From positions 50,479 to 114,478 of the forward strand of contig LOER01000047.1 of the NCBI GenBank assembly GCA_001515945.1: a stretch of DNA of 64,000 bases. The letters are read 5' to 3'. The notes beneath the pieces were generated by a model. That model ran no database searches. It was not told where the DNA came from and was given only the letters and a program-made list of their open reading frames with translations. This stretch comes from Desulfitibacter sp. BRH_c19. Its GTDB lineage: Bacteria > Bacillota > DSM-16504 > Desulfitibacterales > Desulfitibacteraceae. This document shows, piece by piece, positions 45,701-54,616 of the stretch. The position numbers were made by a program, and so were the translations under genes. Within the stretch, counting starts at the first letter, position 1, and every line of letters begins with the position of its first letter.

Positions 45701-45884
45701 TAAGGCGTTTTATGGCAACTTTAAGACGCTTTACCAAAACCACTTCGGTATGGCTGTCTCTCTCACCAGCTTCAGGAGTAAGCTTGTCTCCTTGAATAAA
45801 GGTATATCCTAATTTGTTTTGCAAGTAGTCTATGGCTGGCAGTTCTACCAAGGTTTCTTCATTGCCTAAAAAGCCAATAGTCAT
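42741..45884 (-). CDS. hsdR: Type I restriction enzyme, R subunit
   Basis: 1,047 residues. The N-terminal PD-(D/E)xK nuclease has Asp151 (PDIIIFI) and Glu165-x-Lys167 (LECKS). The translocase has Walker A GSGKS near residue 325 and DEAHRSQYKG, followed by helicase lobe 2 (GFDAPIEQVMYLDRPLKEH) and a helical C-terminal domain that binds the methylase. With HsdM and HsdS it cuts unmethylated DNA after translocation. It lies 12 bases after hsdS. A truncated copy of its first 128 codons is at 34478-34848. Confidence 0.95.
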   Translation of the reverse strand: MTIGFLGNEETLVELPAIDYLQNKLGYTFIQGDKLTPEAGERDSHTEVVLVKRLKVAIKRLNPWLNEPNLNKIVRYLTRPESLGATLLEINEKIYDAIVNLSYAVDQDLNGSGQKKFHTVKFVDWDKPSNNEFLVTRQFKIQGPNEKIIPDIIIFINGIPVVVLECKSPFVEKSKNENIGKKDAYEQLSRYMDERDATKIEGAPRLFYTNFFTGILNKYRAYLGTISSKYSHYLQWKDPYPFKKEQIENVEDNGQNIFLQGLLEKNNLLDVMRNFILYETENTIRIKKICRYQQYRAVNKALQRLVTGKDAKTRGGVIWHTQGSGKSLTMVFLAKKIRRIPELSDATIVIVTDRVDLDKQIFNTFLRTLSTITAPVRAETVNEMKQLLSQAQPQIIMTTIHKFQTEKEEKEVLKDARQVSSLFYEKEFPVLTTKSNVIVLTDEAHRSQYKGMAKNMRDGLPNAAFLGFTGTPIEKEDKSTPRTFGEYIDKYTIQQAVEDGATVRIVYEGRKPELQIKGETLEELFEQAFEDKSEEEKEAIKQKYITKKVIVEADDRIDDIAKDMLEHYKEWIYPNGFKAQVVCVSREACVKYYNALNEHMKDMLGLELEAKIIFSGNLNDKQHLKDHFTTKAEQENIIKNFLQPIEKDKLSFLIVKDMLLTGFDAPIEQVMYLDRPLKEHNLLQAIARVNRTYGEKKKCGYIVDYYGISNFLEEALAVFDKEELGQPMESMDSIYKLMLSYREAVMTIFNGTDKNDLDALVRKLEPEDKRAEFEMGYRRFAGTIEQLMPGHVTQKDLNDLKWLSYLRAASKARFEPEKELDIADCGEKVKNLIATHLESLGVQQWIKPTTLFDADFQQKVNSLKTDEAIASSMEHTVKKHINVKIDDNPVYYTSLLEKLQQILDDTKNNWIERKKRLEEFIKNDVQKGEQQEAEALGLSKEEFAFFEVVKVNLIEPEETGKVKEAKALYINQGVLDLAKDIAKNVAEIVKSNFVIDWTTNTTKTADIERAIYLMLTTKYFKQIKMDIRKRMVQPLLQLAKKHYSSID

Positions 45885-45896
45885 TATATCCTCCCC

Positions 45897-47165
45897 CTAT
45901 GAAACTTTCACTCTAATTTTTCCTGTAAGAAGCTTTTGCATTAAACCTTTTTTAAGGTCTTGAAGCTTTTGTTTTTTGGAATCGTACTGGTCAAGTTTTT
46001 CATCAACAGATGATAGGATGGAAGCGATTTTTTGCTGTTCTTCTACACCTGGAATAGGAATGGATATATTTAAAACACTATTTTTAGACAAATTATATCT
46101 TGTAGAACCTTGTGCTAGCTTTGAGATTATCTTCCTAAATCGATATCCTCTTAATAAATAACAAACAAAATCTGGTAAAACAAGTTTTAAACTATTTAGT
46201 CTATATCCAAAACAAAAACTGTTCAAATATAATTCACCAGTTTTATTTAAAAGTACTGAACTCATCCCAACATCTTCAGGTGTTTCAGATGATGTTGTAA
46301 ATATTACATCACCATATTTAACTTTGTTTTGATTTTCTTTTTTATCTATTCTAACATGGTCTAGATAATCCAAATCTATTCTCAGGTTGTTAAAAACATT
46401 TTTATACGGTATATACGGTTTCCCTTCACCAAAATCATCTCCGTTTTTTCCTGTCAATCCATTATAGGTAAAGCCCAATTCTCTAAGCTTACTAATACTC
46501 CATTCCTTCGGTATCTCCCCTAACTCAGTCATTTTTAACTCTGTATGCCCAATGCCTTTGGTCAGCAGTTTTTGCATTAGACCTTTTTTCAGTTCTTTTG
46601 ACTTTTCTATAAGTTTATCTGTTTGGTCAATGTGTTCATCTACTGTTGAGAGGATGGAGGCAATTTTTTGTTGCTCCTCTTTTGCTGGGATAGGTAATAA
46701 TAAGGCTTTAAGGTCATTTAAGGTAATTCCTTTAACGGTAGAGCCTTTACCAATTCCTTGTATTAATTCAGCTTTAAGCAAATACCAATAAAGCAAATAC
46801 TTTATATCTATAAAGGCCTTATTATATAGAGCTTTCAAGTCTTGATTTATTGCCATTGGAACTTTATTAATAAAGCCTCTTCCCAAACCCATTCTAGTAG
46901 CAATAATAATTTTGCTTTCATTAATTACATTTGTAGCGCTATTATTAACAGCCTCTGTAGTTATGTGTTCAACTGTATTGCTTTTATAAAACCTATTGTC
47001 CAAATCTTTCACAGTTGCCCATGGAATATCACCTTGATAATATTCTGCAACCTTCCTTGATGGTGTCCCACCTCCTACAATCTTCTCGACAATATCACCT
47101 AATCTATAAACTACCCATTCCTCAGGTATCTCTCCAAATTCTGTCATCTTATATCCTTCTCTCAT
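45897..47165 (-). CDS. hsdS: Type I restriction enzyme, specificity subunit
   Basis: A 422-residue DNA-recognition subunit with two target-recognition domains (about 1-150 and 205-350). Each is followed by a conserved coiled-coil spacer, EEQQKIASILSTVDEHIDQ and EEQQKIASILSSVDEKLDQ, so the halves are repeats of each other. Each half also starts with a TELGEIP/TEFGEIP-like motif. ATG 47165 has GGGTGATGG upstream; ATG 47147 is possible. The two-part recognition sequence cannot be read from the protein by eye. Confidence 0.93.
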   Translation of the reverse strand: MREGYKMTEFGEIPEEWVVYRLGDIVEKIVGGGTPSRKVAEYYQGDIPWATVKDLDNRFYKSNTVEHITTEAVNNSATNVINESKIIIATRMGLGRGFINKVPMAINQDLKALYNKAFIDIKYLLYWYLLKAELIQGIGKGSTVKGITLNDLKALLLPIPAKEEQQKIASILSTVDEHIDQTDKLIEKSKELKKGLMQKLLTKGIGHTELKMTELGEIPKEWSISKLRELGFTYNGLTGKNGDDFGEGKPYIPYKNVFNNLRIDLDYLDHVRIDKKENQNKVKYGDVIFTTSSETPEDVGMSSVLLNKTGELYLNSFCFGYRLNSLKLVLPDFVCYLLRGYRFRKIISKLAQGSTRYNLSKNSVLNISIPIPGVEEQQKIASILSSVDEKLDQYDSKKQKLQDLKKGLMQKLLTGKIRVKVS

Positions 47166-47183
47166 ACCATCACCCTATTCTGC

Positions 47184-48701
47184 TTATATTTCATCAAATC
47201 CTAGTTCTTTTAGATATTTATTTAATTGTCTCTCAGTTTCTAATGCTTGAGCTTTTAACTCTTTTATCTCATCAATTACACCAGCAATATCAACCTCTTC
47301 CTCTTCTACAGAGGTATCAACATAACGACTGATATTCAGGTTATAGTCATTTTCTTTAATATTATCTAAATCAACAATCCTAGAATATTTATCTACATCT
47401 TTAAAATCATCAAAAGCCTTAACTATTATATCTGTATCTTCATCCCGTAGTATATTCTTGTTGCCATTCTTAGCAAAGCCAGCACTTGCATCAATAAATA
47501 GTATTTTGCCTTTTCTTTGTACTGGCTTGTTTTTATTTATAATCAACAAAGCTGCTGGGATACTTGTACCATAGAAAATATTACTGGGTAACCCAATGAC
47601 AGCTTCTATTAAATCATCTTTGATAAATCCTTTTCTAATGTTACCTTCTGCCCCTCCCCTAAATAAAACACCATGGGGTACTACTGTGCCCATTTCGCCT
47701 CTACTATTTAGACTCGCTACCATGTGACATACAAATCCTAAATCTCCATAAGACTTAGGTGGCACTCCATAGGGAAATCGATGATAGGGGTCTGACTGGG
47801 CTTCCTCAGAACCCCAGTTTTTAAGTGAAAATGGTGGGTTTGCCATTATCTTATCAAAGGTTTTTAAAACTCCACCTTCTCTATGCATTGGGTTCCTAAT
47901 GGTATCCCCTTTTTTAATATCTGCACCCTTGGCATTGTGGAAGAGCATATTCATCTTACATATAGCCCAGGTACTTAAGTTAATCTCTTGACCAAATAGA
48001 GAGACATTCTTCCAATTGCCTCCTGTTTCATTAATATACTTAAGACTTTGTATCATAAATGAGCCGCTGCCGATTGTAGGGTCGTAAAGTCTATCTCCTT
48101 CTTGAGGCTTTAAGATTCTTACTAAGGCTTTTACAACAGTCTGTGGAGTATAGAACTCTCCACCTTTTTTACCACCTTCGTCTGCAAACTGCTTAATTAA
48201 GTATTCATAGGCATCACCTAGCACATCATCATTCACTAGGTTTTCACTAGCAATATTTATTGTGTTAAAAAGTAATAGGAGTTGAGATAGCTTCTTATCC
48301 GATACTTTCTCTTTGTCATTATAACTAGCAGTAGTAAGGACACCGATTAATTCTGAATTCTTAGGTTCATCTTCAATAGCTTTAAAAGCCTTGTCTAACT
48401 CAGGTCCAATGTTAAGGGTAAGGTTTTTAAGCTTATCCCATCGTGCCCTTGCAGGAACATAAAATGTATCATAGACTGAAGCATCATCTAGTATAATATT
48501 AACTTCTTCCTTATCCATTCCTTGGGCTAAAAATTCTTCTCTTTTTTTAGCACTTTCTAGTTCAAATTCATCATTAAGTCTCTTTAGAAACAAGATGCCA
48601 AATATGTAATCTTTGTACTCTGCTGCATTAAGCTCACCCCGTAAAATATCAGCAGCTTTCCATAGAGTTGATTCTAGTTGTTGCGAAGTTAATTTTGTCA
48701 T
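47184..48701 (-). CDS. hsdM: Type I restriction enzyme, N6-adenine methyltransferase
   Basis: 505 residues: an N-terminal helical domain (LWKAADILRGELNAAEYKDY) and a class I methyltransferase with the AdoMet-binding YDPTIGSGSFMIQSL and catalytic NPPF (IMANPPFSL). The C-terminal helix contacts HsdS. It is the first gene of the hsdM-hsdS-hsdR-metallopeptidase unit and ends 19 bases before hsdS. It protects host DNA by methylating adenine in the HsdS target. Confidence 0.95.
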   Translation of the reverse strand: MTKLTSQQLESTLWKAADILRGELNAAEYKDYIFGILFLKRLNDEFELESAKKREEFLAQGMDKEEVNIILDDASVYDTFYVPARARWDKLKNLTLNIGPELDKAFKAIEDEPKNSELIGVLTTASYNDKEKVSDKKLSQLLLLFNTINIASENLVNDDVLGDAYEYLIKQFADEGGKKGGEFYTPQTVVKALVRILKPQEGDRLYDPTIGSGSFMIQSLKYINETGGNWKNVSLFGQEINLSTWAICKMNMLFHNAKGADIKKGDTIRNPMHREGGVLKTFDKIMANPPFSLKNWGSEEAQSDPYHRFPYGVPPKSYGDLGFVCHMVASLNSRGEMGTVVPHGVLFRGGAEGNIRKGFIKDDLIEAVIGLPSNIFYGTSIPAALLIINKNKPVQRKGKILFIDASAGFAKNGNKNILRDEDTDIIVKAFDDFKDVDKYSRIVDLDNIKENDYNLNISRYVDTSVEEEEVDIAGVIDEIKELKAQALETERQLNKYLKELGFDEI

Positions 48702-48931
48702 TTATACACTCTCCCATATAGCTAATATGTTCATCTGTAAAAGAACTCCAATATATTTTAATAAGACTTTCTATGGATGATCTAACTTCCTACGACATTT
48801 ATTAATTCTTTATTTATGCTGTATGTCCTCTATGTATATCTAGATTTTTGCCATATTTTGATAACTCTAGTTAATATTGCTTGATGATATTGGTAATTAT
48901 ATAAAAAGTAGATTTATTAGGAGAAGAATAA

Positions 48932-49105
48932 ATGGCTGATATCCCCATTCGTAGTAGATTATACAATATAGAGCCGATAGGGTTGAATACACCTGATGTT
49001 GAGAGTTTTACCAGTTATGTTTCTAGATTAGCAGAAGCTCATTGTGTTAATGTGGGTGCATTATTAAATAAAGAGGCAGCCCCTTTAAAACAACGACTTT
49101 ATTAG
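48932..49105 (+). pseudogene. TniQ-like N-terminal stub
   Basis: A 57-codon ORF reading PIRSRLYNIEPIGLNTPDVE, then SYVSRLAEAHCVNVGALL, and stopping at 49105. This matches the start of TniQ-family proteins of Tn7/Tn5053-like elements (typically 350 residues or more). ATTAGGAGAAG precedes the ATG. The rest of the gene is gone. It lies between hsdM and tRNA-Sec and marks the edge of the accessory region. Confidence 0.6.
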
Positions 49106-49218
49106 AAGAAAGGCATAATGCATTCTACAGGTTTTCTATTGCCCTAAAATGAAAAAGAAAGCTACAGATAAAATTGGCAACCTGTTAGCTTCCAGTCTAA
49201 AATGCATATTACTATACT

Positions 49219-49252
49219 CAGGAGCTGTTTACTGTAACTCCTGGTTTTTTTA
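49219..49252 (+). terminator. Rho-independent terminator
   Basis: CAGGAG / CTCCTG stem with a 13-base loop that itself contains TTTAC/GTAA-like pairing, followed by TTTTTTTATT on the plus strand. It lies after the TniQ-like stub and probably ended a lost plus-strand gene. Confidence 0.6.
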
Positions 49253-49348
49253 TTCTAAAGAATGTCAAACTAATGTCATATAGTGATTATATTAATAAAG
49301 GTTATTGTATCCTGATATGCTTGAAAATAAAAGAACCTTATATATCAA

Positions 49349-49445
49349 TGGCGGGAGCGTGTAGGAATCGAACCTACCGAACGCAGGATCGCTACGTCCC
49401 ACTGGATTTGAAGTCCAGGCCAGCCACCAGACCAAATCCGCTCCC
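49349..49445 (-). tRNA. selC: tRNA-Sec (anticodon TCA)
   Basis: 97 nucleotides including an encoded CCA. It starts GGGAGCGG and has the anticodon loop CTTCAAA, a long variable arm (GGGACGTAGCG...CCTGCG), the T-arm GGTTCGATTCC and the matching acceptor CGCTCCC. Extra length and the UCA anticodon identify selenocysteine tRNA. It lies about 85 bases after selB on the same strand, so it may be cotranscribed with selA-selB. Confidence 0.95.
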
Positions 49446-49531
49446 TCAGAGTTTACATTATAACTTAAATTATTCCCTTTTTCAATACCGCTATGATTCT
49501 GCTATAGATATGGCACATAAACAGGAGAATG

Positions 49532-51442
49532 TTAATCCTTTTTAAATAAAACTCTTTTATCTTCAACTCTTTTTGTAAACTTTTGTCCATCAAAATACTC
49601 TAGTATTGGTAAGACATATTTTCTTGAACTATCGAATAGGTCCCTAATATCACTTAATGCCATTGCGTCTTTTTTTGCAAAGCCTTGTTTTAACATGTTT
49701 TTTGCCTTCTCTATAGTCTGTATATGGAAATACATGTTTTCTGCTACTTTTACCAAAATGCCATTAGCAACCAAATATTTAAGAAATTCTTCTTTTTCAG
49801 CTTTAGATGCCTTTACTCCTTGAGTAGCTTCCTCAAAAGTTGGAGATTGAAAGCCTTTCTTTACAAATTCTTCTTCAATAGTTGCAATACTTTGCCTTGT
49901 CTTTTCATCTAACGCTGATACGAAATCAGGCAGGTGTATAAAAGAGCCTGTTATTTTTAGATTGCCTTCTTTTTGCCATGCACCCAGTAAAACATTAAAT
50001 TCCTTAATATTAAAGCCTGCAAAAATCTTTGACCGTACTTCTTCTTTATCTAGACCCTGTCTTAAAGGATACTTTTCATGATATAAATGCAACTCATTAG
50101 AAAGAGTGGTTAACCATTTTTCAAAAACCTTTTGACTAATTATATACTTATTCCCATCTGCTTCAACTATATTAATACCTGCCATTTTAGACAGATAATC
50201 AACTACTATGCTTTCATTTATTTTAAGCTCTTTTACTAGTCCTTCTATAGTTAGTAACCGATCCTTTGTTTTCTCCAAAATATAGTTGATTAAATCCTCT
50301 GGATTACTTTCTTCTTTTATCTGTAATGTTTCGATGGCGTCTTCGTTAAATCTTTTAAGCTTCTCCCCATAAGGCTCCAGTATTGTACCTCCACCAATAG
50401 TAAACATTGGTGAATAGCTACGAATAACAAAATGGTCACCCCTTTGGGCAATAATTGGATCTTCCATTTGTAATTGAACATACATTTCTTCCCCAGGAGC
50501 TAATTCATCACCGTTTAAAAGGTTAACCCTGGCAAGTTTTTCAGATGTACCAAGGTGAACCCTCACCCGCTGCCTTTGTTTTAAGGGCTTAGGAGAGTCT
50601 TCAATCAGCTTTAACTTAGCATCCAACTTATAGGACGGTGCATATGTTCCCGCTAAGACTACTGAACTTCCCCTTGGCACTTCATCTACTTCTACATCAG
50701 CAAGATTTAGAGCCACTCTTTGTCCAGGTTTAGCAACCTGTTGTTGTTCACCATGGACTTGTATTCCCCTGACCCTAGATTTTTTGCCAGTAGGTTGGAT
50801 TTCTACAATATCACCAACCTTGACTTCTCCTGACCAAAGGGTGCCAGTAACGACTGTACCAAACCCAGATAGAATAAAGGATCTATCAACCGGCAATCTT
50901 AATTGACCTTCCCTACTTTTTTGATCTGGATCAGCAACTGCCAGTTTCTGGATTTCATTTAGGAGTTCAGCCATTCCCTGATTTTTTACTGCTGATACTT
51001 TTAAAATAGGCCCCTTTTCAAGTAATGTACCCTTTAGAAAATCCTTAATATCCTCTTCCACTAACTCAAGCCATTCCTCATCAACTAAATCTATTTTAGT
51101 AATAACCGTAAGCCCTTTTTTTACCTGTAATAGCTTTATTATATTCATATGCTCCCTGGTTTGGGGCATAACCCCCTCATCAGCAGCTATTATCAACATA
51201 ACCATATCAATTCCAGCCACTCCTGCTAGCATCTGCTTTATAAACCTTTCATGACCAGGAACATCTATAATGGCGGCATTAGCTCCATTAGGCAATTTTA
51301 AAGCTGCAAACCCTAGCTCTATGGAAATTCCTCTTTTCTTTTCTTCCTTAAGTCTATCAGTGTCTTGTCCTGTCAAAGTCTTAACTAATTGTGTCTTGCC
51401 ATGGTCAACGTGCCCTGCAGTTCCAATAATAAAGCAGTCCAT
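49532..51442 (-). CDS. selB: Selenocysteine-specific elongation factor SelB
   Basis: A 636-residue translational GTPase that delivers Sec-tRNA to UGA codons next to SECIS hairpins. G1 is GHVDHGKT, G3 DVPGHERF and G4 TKID; EF-Tu-like domains II and III follow, then four winged-helix domains to the C terminus that bind SECIS RNA. ATG 51442 has AAGGAGTG upstream and lies six bases after the selA stop. Together with selA and tRNA-Sec it shows that the organism makes selenoproteins, though none is evident in this window. Confidence 0.95.
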   Translation of the reverse strand: MDCFIIGTAGHVDHGKTQLVKTLTGQDTDRLKEEKKRGISIELGFAALKLPNGANAAIIDVPGHERFIKQMLAGVAGIDMVMLIIAADEGVMPQTREHMNIIKLLQVKKGLTVITKIDLVDEEWLELVEEDIKDFLKGTLLEKGPILKVSAVKNQGMAELLNEIQKLAVADPDQKSREGQLRLPVDRSFILSGFGTVVTGTLWSGEVKVGDIVEIQPTGKKSRVRGIQVHGEQQQVAKPGQRVALNLADVEVDEVPRGSSVVLAGTYAPSYKLDAKLKLIEDSPKPLKQRQRVRVHLGTSEKLARVNLLNGDELAPGEEMYVQLQMEDPIIAQRGDHFVIRSYSPMFTIGGGTILEPYGEKLKRFNEDAIETLQIKEESNPEDLINYILEKTKDRLLTIEGLVKELKINESIVVDYLSKMAGINIVEADGNKYIISQKVFEKWLTTLSNELHLYHEKYPLRQGLDKEEVRSKIFAGFNIKEFNVLLGAWQKEGNLKITGSFIHLPDFVSALDEKTRQSIATIEEEFVKKGFQSPTFEEATQGVKASKAEKEEFLKYLVANGILVKVAENMYFHIQTIEKAKNMLKQGFAKKDAMALSDIRDLFDSSRKYVLPILEYFDGQKFTKRVEDKRVLFKKD

Positions 51443-51447
51443 ATCTC

Positions 51448-52839
51448 TCACTCCTTGATTTCCTCGTAGAGCCTTGTACATATAACCTCAAAATGTTTTT
51501 CTTCAATGGTTCTTACATCCATTAAAATATAATTATTTTCAATTCTTGTAAGTATAGAAGGAAATCCACTTCTTAGGCTTTCAGCAAGCTTATTAATTGA
51601 TCCTTTCATGGGTTTTAGTGCTGTAACCCATGTTGGTAATTTTGTTGTAGGTAAAGAGCCGCCTCCAGCTTCAGAGTAGTTTTCCATAATTCCAGCTTCA
51701 ACAAGATTTCCAAGTTTAGAGTTTATACAATTTAATAGAATTTCAGCCTTTTGTTTCAGATCCTCTTGTGAGACTGTGAGCATTCGTAACGTTGGATTTA
51801 TTTCTAGCACATTGGTTTCATATAAGTATTCTCTTAAAGTGGCTTCAAGTACAGCCAATGTCATTTTATCTACCCTTAAAGCTCTGTTTAGTGGATTTTT
51901 TTTGATAATATCCAGATATTTATTTTTCCCAACAATAATACCTGCCTGAGGCCCTCCTAAAAGCTTATCGCCACTAAAAGAAACAACATCCGCGCCCCCT
52001 GCTACAGATTCCTGTACCGTTGGTTCATCTGTAATTCCGAATTTTTTTAAGCTAACAAGAAAACCACTACCCAAATCTTCAATTACGGGAATATTATATT
52101 TTTTGCCCAGAGAACTCATTTCCTCAACACTAACTTCTTCAGTAAACCCTAAAATACGATAATTGCTAGTATGTACCTTTAGAAGAAGAGCTGTTTCCTC
52201 AGTTATTGCCTTTTCATAGTCCGCTGCTTTTGTTTTGTTTGTGGTTCCAACTTCTACTAGTCTTGCTCCACTTGCAGCTAGAATTTCTGGGACTCTAAAT
52301 GATCCACCTATCTCAACAAGCTGCCCCCTAGATACAATTACCTCTTTTTCTTTAGAAAGGGCTTGTAATATTAAAAATACTGCGGCTGCATTATTATTAA
52401 CTACCAAAGCTCCTTCTGCACCTGTTATCCGGGTAAGAAGGCTTTCCACATGACTATAGCGGCTTCCTCTTTTACCTGTTTCCAAGTCAATTTCCAGATT
52501 ACAGTATCCATCCAAGATATTTTTCACGGCAATTTGGGCCTTCTTACTAAGCAAGGCCCTCCCCAAATTTGTATGTAAAATAATTCCTGTTGCGTTGATT
52601 ACGTTTCTTAGACTGTTGGTAGTCTCTTTTCTCAACAAATCTTCGACTCTTCGTGGTAAATCTTCTTCTAAGAAAGCCTGCTCTGGATTATTTTTGACTT
52701 CACGACGAACCATGTTTAGTACTTCCCTAGAACACTCTACTATAAGATTAAAGGAGTATTCATCTTGATAATTATTCTTAATTTCGGTAGCTAATTCATT
52801 AATTGAAGGAAGCCTTCTTAAAATATTTTGCTGTTTCAT
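51448..52839 (-). CDS. selA: L-seryl-tRNA(Sec) selenium transferase
   Basis: A 463-residue PLP enzyme converting Ser-tRNA-Sec to Sec-tRNA-Sec with selenophosphate. The PLP lysine is Lys292 in SFSGDKLLGGPQAG. NATGIILHTNLGRALLS and the N-terminal RRLPSINEL are family landmarks. ATG 52839 has GAGGAG seven bases upstream; the upstream ATG 52854 overlaps that site. It is the first gene of selA-selB-selC. Selenophosphate synthase (selD) is not in the window. Confidence 0.95.
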   Translation of the reverse strand: MKQQNILRRLPSINELATEIKNNYQDEYSFNLIVECSREVLNMVRREVKNNPEQAFLEEDLPRRVEDLLRKETTNSLRNVINATGIILHTNLGRALLSKKAQIAVKNILDGYCNLEIDLETGKRGSRYSHVESLLTRITGAEGALVVNNNAAAVFLILQALSKEKEVIVSRGQLVEIGGSFRVPEILAASGARLVEVGTTNKTKAADYEKAITEETALLLKVHTSNYRILGFTEEVSVEEMSSLGKKYNIPVIEDLGSGFLVSLKKFGITDEPTVQESVAGGADVVSFSGDKLLGGPQAGIIVGKNKYLDIIKKNPLNRALRVDKMTLAVLEATLREYLYETNVLEINPTLRMLTVSQEDLKQKAEILLNCINSKLGNLVEAGIMENYSEAGGGSLPTTKLPTWVTALKPMKGSINKLAESLRSGFPSILTRIENNYILMDVRTIEEKHFEVICTRLYEEIKE

Positions 52840-52879
52840 GGATAAACTCCTCATTGCTATAATTTAACAACTTGTTTTG

Positions 52880-53344
52880 TTATTCTTCCTTATCCTTGCC
52901 TTTTTGGCTTCTAATTAATAAATATAGCCCACCAAAAACGAATACAAATGGAAGAAACTTGCCCCAGTCAACATATGGAAACCAAATATTTATAAACAAA
53001 AATGCTCCTACTAATATTAAAATCCACCCTAGCGTTTTACTAGAGTTAGAATTATCATTTTTACCTGTAGTTTCTCTTTGAGTCTGATCCCCTATAATTT
53101 CTCCTTCACTTGAAGTTACTTCTTCTTTTAATTTAGAATGTCTGATGCTTTCACTGGAAGGCTCATCAGGAATTATTATCCAAGCAATTACATAAAAAAC
53201 AACTCCAGCTCCACCAAAAAGTGCAGTAGCAACAACAATTAAGCGAATTATGGTACTATCTATATCCAAGTGTTTAGCAACTCCACCACAGACACCCCCA
53301 AGGATATTATCTGTACTAGACCTATATAATTTCTGTCTTTGCAT
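52880..53344 (-). CDS. PspC-domain membrane protein
   Basis: A 154-residue protein. The PspC domain at the start (YRSSTDNILGGVCGGVAKHL, then a membrane helix ending AWIIIPDEP) is followed by a charged linker and a second pair of hydrophobic segments near the C terminus. PspC proteins respond to envelope stress. ATG 53344 is six bases after GAGGAG. It is downstream of a shorter PspC protein on the same strand. Confidence 0.85.
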   Translation of the reverse strand: MQRQKLYRSSTDNILGGVCGGVAKHLDIDSTIIRLIVVATALFGGAGVVFYVIAWIIIPDEPSSESIRHSKLKEEVTSSEGEIIGDQTQRETTGKNDNSNSSKTLGWILILVGAFLFINIWFPYVDWGKFLPFVFVFGGLYLLIRSQKGKDKEE

Positions 53345-53384
53345 ATTCATCTCCTCTTTTCATCGAGAGTGATAGGCTATTTAC

Positions 53385-53570
53385 TTAACTTCTAGTTGGT
53401 ATTATAATCCAAGCTATTAAATATAACAAAACACCTGAGCCACCAACTAGAACTAGTGCAACCAGCAACAGCCTTGTTATAGTTGAATCAATTTGGAAAT
53501 ACTCTGCAAGACCTCCACAAACTCCTCCAATCATCTTATCAGTTTCAGACCTATATATTTTCTTTGCCAA
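53385..53570 (-). CDS. Short PspC-domain protein
   Basis: A 61-residue PspC domain only: [35 protein letters not shown] and one membrane helix ending AWIIIPTRS. The TTG start at 53570 has GGGAGG eight bases upstream, while the longer frame to 53600 has none. Half of the tandem PspC pair with the next gene, and probably expressed with it in envelope stress. Confidence 0.82.
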   Translation of the reverse strand: MAKKIYRSETDKMIGGVCGGLAEYFQIDSTITRLLLVALVLVGGSGVLLYLIAWIIIPTRS

Positions 53571-53620
53571 TTTTAAATCCTCCCTACTATTCAAAATCAC
53601 AAGACACCTATGGAAGATAT

Positions 53621-54502
53621 CTACAAGCTACTTTGATCCTTTTTTCTTCGTTTTTTCACATGCCATATACCTACAGCGGCCACTCCTAATGGAATTAGAA
53701 TTGGTATTGAACCTATTACAAATACAAACATATTCCCAACCAAAGATATTATACCATTAACATTTTTTGTAAGCGCATTGATGCCCTTTTGCCATACCCC
53801 AGCAATTCCAGTAGCATCTATTCGGGTTTCCGAAACCTTTGCTTGCTGAATATGAACTCTGATAGTAGAGTAGCTAACCATATTTGTTAGGTACTTTAAC
53901 TCTCCTTCAAGAACCTCTATTTCACTTCTTAAAGTTCTAAGCTCCTTACGTATATTTAATACATCTTCTACACTTTCGGCTTTTTGTAGAATTGATAAAA
54001 TGCTTTCTTCTTCAGCTTTGAGTACCTTTAATCTTGCCTCCAAATCAATAAAGCGAGTTGTAACATCGTCTCTATATACTCTCCTGTTTTTAACAGTACC
54101 TATTTCCTCTAAATATACTACAAACTCCTCAAATTCAGATGCAGGCATTCGCAAGACCATTTCAGCCCATAGATAAGATGAGCCATTCTGATTAATATTA
54201 CTCTCTTCCAAGAAACCTCCAGAAGAACCAATCTGCTTTTCAATTTCTCTAACTACATCTCCTAAAAACTCTACCTCAATCGTCAATTCAGCATTCTTGA
54301 TTATCTTTCTTTGATCCAAATCGCCAACAGGATTCTGTCCATCTTCTTCAGCGCTTGATTGATCATAATCTCTAGATTCCATTGGTGCAGCAGAATCGTT
54401 CATTGCATATTCTCCACTAGCAGCATCTTTACTACTGCCACCACAAGCCACTAACGTAAGACTTAGCAATAAAATTAAAAATATTATTAAACACTTTTTC
54501 AT
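53621..54502 (-). CDS. DUF4349 lipoprotein
   Basis: 293 residues: signal peptide and lipobox (LTLVACGG, Cys at 20), a Ser/Ala/Asp-rich linker, then the DUF4349 domain ([34 protein letters not shown]). A coiled coil follows (about 165-200) and a C-terminal membrane helix and basic tail (KKRRKK). It is therefore tethered at both ends. The function of the family is unknown. It sits upstream of the PspC genes on the same strand, which suggests an envelope role. Confidence 0.85.
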   Translation of the reverse strand: MKKCLIIFLILLLSLTLVACGGSSKDAASGEYAMNDSAAPMESRDYDQSSAEEDGQNPVGDLDQRKIIKNAELTIEVEFLGDVVREIEKQIGSSGGFLEESNINQNGSSYLWAEMVLRMPASEFEEFVVYLEEIGTVKNRRVYRDDVTTRFIDLEARLKVLKAEEESILSILQKAESVEDVLNIRKELRTLRSEIEVLEGELKYLTNMVSYSTIRVHIQQAKVSETRIDATGIAGVWQKGINALTKNVNGIISLVGNMFVFVIGSIPILIPLGVAAVGIWHVKKRRKKDQSSL

Positions 54503-54616
54503 TGTTTACATCCCCCTATATTTCAATTTGCCCGTTTCAGATTCATCATCATTCCCAAACAAGCACCCCTTTTTAATATAGACGAAATATAAAGGACTCA
54601 TGTTCCAAGAATATTT

